From Drosophila pseudoobscura (taxonomy: Eukaryota; Arthropoda; Insecta; Diptera; Drosophilidae), in contig NC_046681.1 of assembly GCF_009870125.1 (NCBI RefSeq), positions 5,407,001-5,471,000 on the forward strand: a stretch of 64,000 nt of DNA, read 5' to 3'. The position numbers and the translations under genes are program-made. Shown here one piece after another: positions 63,196-64,000 of the stretch. The notes beneath the pieces were generated by a model, which saw only the letters and a program-made list of their open reading frames with translations, was not told the DNA's origin and searched no databases. Position 1 is the first letter of the stretch; each line of letters opens with the position of its first letter.

Positions 63196-63612
63196 TAGAG
63201 GTGGAAAAACATCGATGCATCGATGTTTTTTAAATTTTTTTAAACATCGATTGGCGAAACATCGATGTTTAGTTTTATGTCTTGTCCCGTTTCTATGAAA
63301 GAAAACACTAAAGAGAGAAGGAGAAGAAGCTGCTGCCCAGAAATATCTGTGCGTCCCGGCCACGTCCTGGGATTAGTAGTAGAAATTCGTAGTTTCTAAA
63401 CAAAAATCAGGACTTGTTTTAAGATATACTTTATGTTGCTGAACAAAAGGTATTGAAAGTGAAATTATCTCAAAAAAAAATGATCTTTAATAAAAATGTT
63501 TATTTTAAATAACTTTAATCATATTTGTGCAGCAAAATGTGTTCTGTTTTGTTTGTAACTGTTAGCTTGAAAAACATCGATGTCTAAAAACATCAATGTT
63601 TTTCCACCTCTA
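63196..63612. mobile_element. hAT-type MITE with 8-bp target-site duplication
   Basis: The element is 417 bp with terminal inverted repeats: TAGAGGTGGAAAAACATCGA at the left, and the same sequence inverted at the right with one mismatch (CATCAATG). It is flanked on both sides by the identical 8-bp ATATTATT (63188-63195 and 63613-63620). An 8-bp duplication and a TAGRGGTG-like end are those of hAT-superfamily elements. It has no transposase. The left end carries several palindromic AACATCGATGTT-type strings. It is read as part of the leader or promoter region of Drep4. Confidence 0.9.
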
Positions 63613-63629
63613 ATATTATTGTCAGTGTC

Positions 63630-63687
63630 AGTGTGACCGCGGATCTATGGTTAAAATATACCGTCCGACCCTCAGAAATATACCGTC
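63630..63687 (-). promoter_or_regulatory. Housekeeping-type promoter motifs upstream of Drep4
   Basis: On the minus strand GGTCACACT (63630-63638) is the core of Drosophila promoter motif 1 (bound by M1BP). To its right are two identical GACGGTATATTT strings (63654-63665 and 63676-63687), close to Ohler motif 6 (KTYRGTATWTTT). The motif 1/motif 6 pair marks many TATA-less housekeeping promoters. It could serve Drep4, with the MITE then in its 5' UTR, or a gene beyond the right edge. Confidence 0.55.
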
Positions 63688-64000
63688 TCATCTTAAAAAT
63701 ATACGGTAAATATACTGACGAATTCAAGTTATATTTTACATATTCCGTCGAATATTAATAGCTTTATAGAACATTTAGACATGCCCACATAATTTTATAC
63801 GGTTTATGAATTAATTTTGTACTTAAGTGATTTATTTTAAATACTTGCTTTCATTGCATTTTGCGTAAAAAAAGGGTTTAGCGAAAATGGTCGAACAAAA
63901 AAAAAACGAAAAAGGATAGTCGTTCATATTGCTCAATTTTTATATTCCGTTGAATAATGTAGGCTAACTAAAGCCTTTAGTTTCGCTCACATAATTTTAG
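63688..64000. other. Right-edge flank, no gene recognised
   Basis: AT-rich DNA with another AAATATACGGTA-type string near 63697 and poly-A runs near 63860-63910. No coding exon is seen. Confidence 0.5.

Noticed and set aside
62848-63363. Extension of the Drep4 first exon to an ATG at 63363
   Set aside because: The added N-terminus would be translated from MITE sequence and spacer (KHRCIDVFPP-type), lacks similarity to the family, and two better ATGs lie downstream.

Overview
The window is a euchromatic piece of a Drosophila genome. The evidence is the short introns with GTRAGT/AG borders, the DINE-1/INE-1-type repeats with their GTCTGTCC microsatellite, the fly-type PSEA snRNA promoters, the U2/U5 snRNA cluster and the gene families present. 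A linked U2/U5 cluster is known at cytological 34A-B in D. melanogaster. The sequence is too diverged in its repeats and spacers to be D. melanogaster itself, and an obscura-group species on Muller element B is my best guess (inference).

Layout. (1) 1-17 kb: three juvenile-hormone-binding-protein (JHBP/takeout-family) genes on the + strand (1147-3969, 5710-6752, 12476-16581). Between the second and third lies an snRNA cluster: two U2 genes on the minus strand (7221-7412, 9630-9821) and one U5 gene on the plus strand (10233-10362), each with a PSEA at the expected distance. A complete DINE-1-like element (7684-8742) separates the two U2 genes. (2) 17-21 kb: a second DINE-1 fragment, a secreted coiled-coil fibrinogen-related protein gene (18246-19638) and a decayed non-LTR retrotransposon on the minus strand (about 19870-20775). 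(3) 22-31 kb: a CLIP-domain trypsin-like serine protease with a 2.9-kb first intron (22868-28272), then two intronless, convergent NatB/Naa20-like acetyltransferase genes (28626-29237 + and 29887-30435 -). (4) 33-58 kb: one very large + strand gene encoding a roughly 2,470-2,570-residue low-complexity scaffold-like protein. It has alternative first exons at 33120 and 39444, a symmetric cassette exon and a 4.6-kb last exon. In its 5' introns sits a small minus-strand gene with a zinc-finger-like motif. A 3,515-bp segment holding that nested gene plus one alternative first exon is present twice in perfect tandem (36399-39913 and 39914-43428). (5) 61-64 kb: the caspase-activated DNase gene Drep4 on the minus strand. 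A 417-bp hAT-type MITE with an 8-bp target duplication lies just upstream of its start codon, between the ORF and housekeeping-type promoter motifs.

All multi-exon models were built by hand from splice sites and reading-phase agreement, and every CDS sums to a whole number of codons. The genes do not form a pathway; this is a typical insect neighbourhood of secreted-protein families (JHBP, fibrinogen-related, serine protease), snRNA genes and one large structural gene with nested genes. The features most worth following up are the perfect tandem duplication of an alternative promoter with a nested gene, the array of phenylalanine-tryptophan motifs in the giant last exon, the U2 variant with a changed stem-loop IV, and the MITE in the Drep4 leader.
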